DNA of 8,206 bases, from positions 1 to 8,206 of the forward strand of contig CANDYP010000058.1 in assembly GCA_947425005.1 (NCBI GenBank). The letters run 5' to 3'. Below are positions 6,927 through 8,206 of the stretch, piece by piece (within the stretch, counting starts at the first letter, position 1; each line of letters begins with the position of its first letter). The translations under genes were made by a program, and so were the position numbers. Source of the stretch: Rickettsiales bacterium. GTDB lineage: Bacteria; Pseudomonadota; Alphaproteobacteria; Rickettsiales; UBA1997. Below the pieces are notes generated by a model, which did not search any database, had not been told where the DNA came from, and saw only the letters and a program-made list of their open reading frames with translations.

Positions 6927-7511
6927 TCACACGCAGTCTTTGTACATTTCAAACAACGAAGCTCCAAAAACTTTTACACTTTTGCATCTAATGATGCCGT
7001 CCAAATCATCATTCTTGTATATTCTTCTACACGCAAAAAACAGCTTTAGGAACTCGCGATTAACTTGCTCTGAAGGAATCTGGGTAACTGATACTTGCTT
7101 CCCATCTTTAAAAAATCCGTATTTAAGGTCTGCAACATTTGCTATAAAATAACACAACTCATATTCCCAAATTCGATCCATATTTTCAGGCCATGTCACT
7201 ATTGTGCTGCCTCCAGTTGGAGGTGGGTACAGCTTTTTAGAGATTTCAAAAGACTCTTGCGGAGGAATCGCGCTACTAAATTCAGTCTGGAACTTAGCGA
7301 TGTCATCGTACAACAATTTAAGGTTATGGTGAGAAACGTTTGCCCTAGGATCAAGAGTTAGTAAGGCACATTTCGCCGATAACTCTAGAGCGTGAGCATG
7401 TAAAAATGGCAATGCAAGACTTTCACAATCTTTGGATTTTAGCATTAAAATGCTCAGTATAAAATCATCCGCCATTCGAGCGAGGAGATTAATCCTGTGT
7501 TGAAGATCCAT
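6927..7511 (-). CDS. Helical protein with HEPN-like features, function unknown
   Basis: A 194-residue soluble protein with no signal peptide or clear membrane segment. I do not recognise a specific family. The N-terminal 75 residues look like a helical HEPN-type domain: a helix from RINLLARMADDFILSILML (6-24), then LPFLHAHALELSAKCALL (34-51), which has the A-x-E-x3-K pattern common in HEPN proteins, then R56-ANVS-H61 followed by HNLKLLYDDI. R-x4-6-H is the catalytic signature of HEPN ribonucleases, so an RNase role is possible; this is inference. The C-terminal half (WPENMDRIWEYELCYFIANVADLKYGFFK) matches nothing I know. Its ATG lies 5 bases after the DUF2188 stop, so the two are surely co-transcribed and probably coupled. 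Alternatives: an antitoxin or a non-catalytic HEPN protein. Confidence 0.75.
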   Translation of the reverse strand: MDLQHRINLLARMADDFILSILMLKSKDCESLALPFLHAHALELSAKCALLTLDPRANVSHHNLKLLYDDIAKFQTEFSSAIPPQESFEISKKLYPPPTGGSTIVTWPENMDRIWEYELCYFIANVADLKYGFFKDGKQVSVTQIPSEQVNREFLKLFFACRRIYKNDDLDGIIRCKSVKVFGASLFEMYKDCV

Positions 7512-7516
7512 ATCAG

Positions 7517-7804
7517 CTAACCCCGCGGTGGAAAACTATCTTTCCCGTAAGAATTTTCTTCTCTGATCTTGCCGTTTTTGCCGTGGATTGAGAGTTCAGA
7601 TTGTTGGTTGATTGCAACTTTTCTGGCGTAGGCGATGGCTTCTTTTTGGTTGTCGAAAATCTTGGTCACTTTTTCTGAGTTGGCTTTTTGCACCTTCCAT
7701 CCGTCACTTGACGGCACAACATGCTGCCCATTTTGGATCGCTTGCACGTAAGCTTCAACCGACTCTGATCCACTTCTTAAAGACTTTAATTGTCTAACTT
7801 TCAT
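7517..7804 (-). CDS. DUF2188 domain protein
   Basis: A 95-residue small protein. Residues about 28-95 match the DUF2188 pattern: HVVPSSDGWKVQ, a helix with QKEAIAYARKVAINQ, then SELSIHGKNGKI and the terminal YGKDSFPPRG. The biochemical role of DUF2188 is not known to me. The first 27 residues (MKVRQLKSLRSGSESVEAYVQAI..) precede the usual domain start and may form a helix. The ATG at 7804 overlaps the end of the upstream zeta-like gene by 11 bases, which points to translational coupling; no Shine-Dalgarno is visible before it. Its position between a kinase toxin-like gene and a HEPN-like gene makes it a candidate partner or antitoxin, by context only. Confidence 0.9.
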   Translation of the reverse strand: MKVRQLKSLRSGSESVEAYVQAIQNGQHVVPSSDGWKVQKANSEKVTKIFDNQKEAIAYARKVAINQQSELSIHGKNGKIREENSYGKDSFPPRG

Positions 7805-8206
7805 GAGTTTTTTTGATTATTAATTCTCTGATTTCTTCTGGGGAAAACTGACTTTTTTGCAGAAAAATTATTCCCTCTTTCGCTTCTTCAAATTCAAGCA
7901 ACGCAAAAGACAGCGAATCTTCTTCAAGATTTTTTGGCTGGTAAGAATTTTGGTAAATCAGAATTTCAATCTCAGGATAATTCTCGCTAATCCACAGAGC
8001 AACCTCTCTGGCGCCAGAGTGAGTTTGGTAAAATCTTCCTTCTGGAATTTTGCGGTCTCGTTTGTTAAAGGCGGCGAAGCATCTTCGCAAATCGTCGGGC
8101 AGAATAAAACAAACGATCGGCACATTGCCCGATTTCTTAATTTCTTTAATTTTGATTTTGGTTCCTTCGATATTTGCCAACGTGGAATCAAAAATTATTC
8201 CTTCAA
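7794..8206 (-). CDS. Zeta-toxin/PezT-like kinase, C-terminal part (N-terminus outside window)
   Basis: The frame is open to the window edge, so this is probably the last 137 or so residues of a longer protein. An internal TTG at 8180 could be taken as a start but the frame upstream (EGIIFDST) continues the family pattern. Zeta toxins phosphorylate UDP-N-acetylglucosamine and block wall synthesis. The visible part resembles their C-terminal half: FDSTLANIEGTKIKIKEIKKSGN parallels the zeta I-x-GTLRT..KK..LLKNKGY block; then a hydrophobic strand VPIVCFILP; RDRKIPEGRFYQTHSGA parallels the R-x-TP-x2-HH region; and EIEILIYQNS parallels RIQIYQRDRS. The Walker A would lie outside the window and cannot be checked. 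First gene of a three-gene cluster with DUF2188 and the HEPN-like protein. Confidence 0.65.
   Translation of the reverse strand, partial: EGIIFDSTLANIEGTKIKIKEIKKSGNVPIVCFILPDDLRRCFAAFNKRDRKIPEGRFYQTHSGAREVALWISENYPEIEILIYQNSYQPKNLEEDSLSFALLEFEEAKEGIIFLQKSQFSPEEIRELIIKKTHES

Noticed and set aside
7794..8180. Complete 128-residue protein starting at TTG 8180
   Set aside because: The frame stays open to the window edge and the upstream residues continue the zeta-like pattern, so a longer protein is more likely.

Overview
The window looks like a bacterial chromosome segment, most likely from an alphaproteobacterium near the Rickettsiales or Holosporales. It carries a full-length-type 2-oxoglutarate dehydrogenase E1 (sucA), a UvrB whose sequence reads much like rickettsial UvrB (for example the run around SFYDYYQPEAYIP and the TTLTKKMAEDLTDYL segment), a GshB-like ATP-grasp protein, a tRNA-Met with an encoded CCA end, and several short palindromic repeats, one of which sits in frame inside a protein gene. 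The placement is inference from remembered families; no search was run.

Layout. Positions 1-2813 (minus) hold sucA, cut by the window edge close to its C-terminus. A 143-base divergent spacer separates it from a plus-strand GshB-like ATP-grasp gene (2957-4414) with an internal 12-base tandem repeat and a G-rich 3' end. Positions 4415-4525 carry three related palindromic hairpins; the last begins exactly at the CCA of a minus-strand tRNA-Met(CAT) (4526-4601). The spacer 4602-4878 holds a different palindromic repeat pair and a strong hairpin that overlaps the uvrB stop codon. uvrB fills 4879-6861 (minus, TTG start).

The right end (6927-8206, minus) is a tightly packed three-gene cluster read in the order 8206 to 6927. 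It comprises the C-terminal part of a zeta-toxin/PezT-like kinase (runs off the window), a DUF2188 protein whose start overlaps the previous stop by 11 bases, and a 194-residue helical protein with HEPN-like features including an R-x4-H motif. The spacing suggests one transcript and linked function. It is the best candidate here for an undescribed toxin-antitoxin or defence-type module, with uvrB 65 bases downstream.

Functionally the window mixes housekeeping genes (TCA cycle, a possible glutathione-type ligase, nucleotide excision repair, tRNA) with an accessory cluster and repeat-rich spacers. Recognisable Shine-Dalgarno sequences are scarce; several starts follow A-rich leaders instead.
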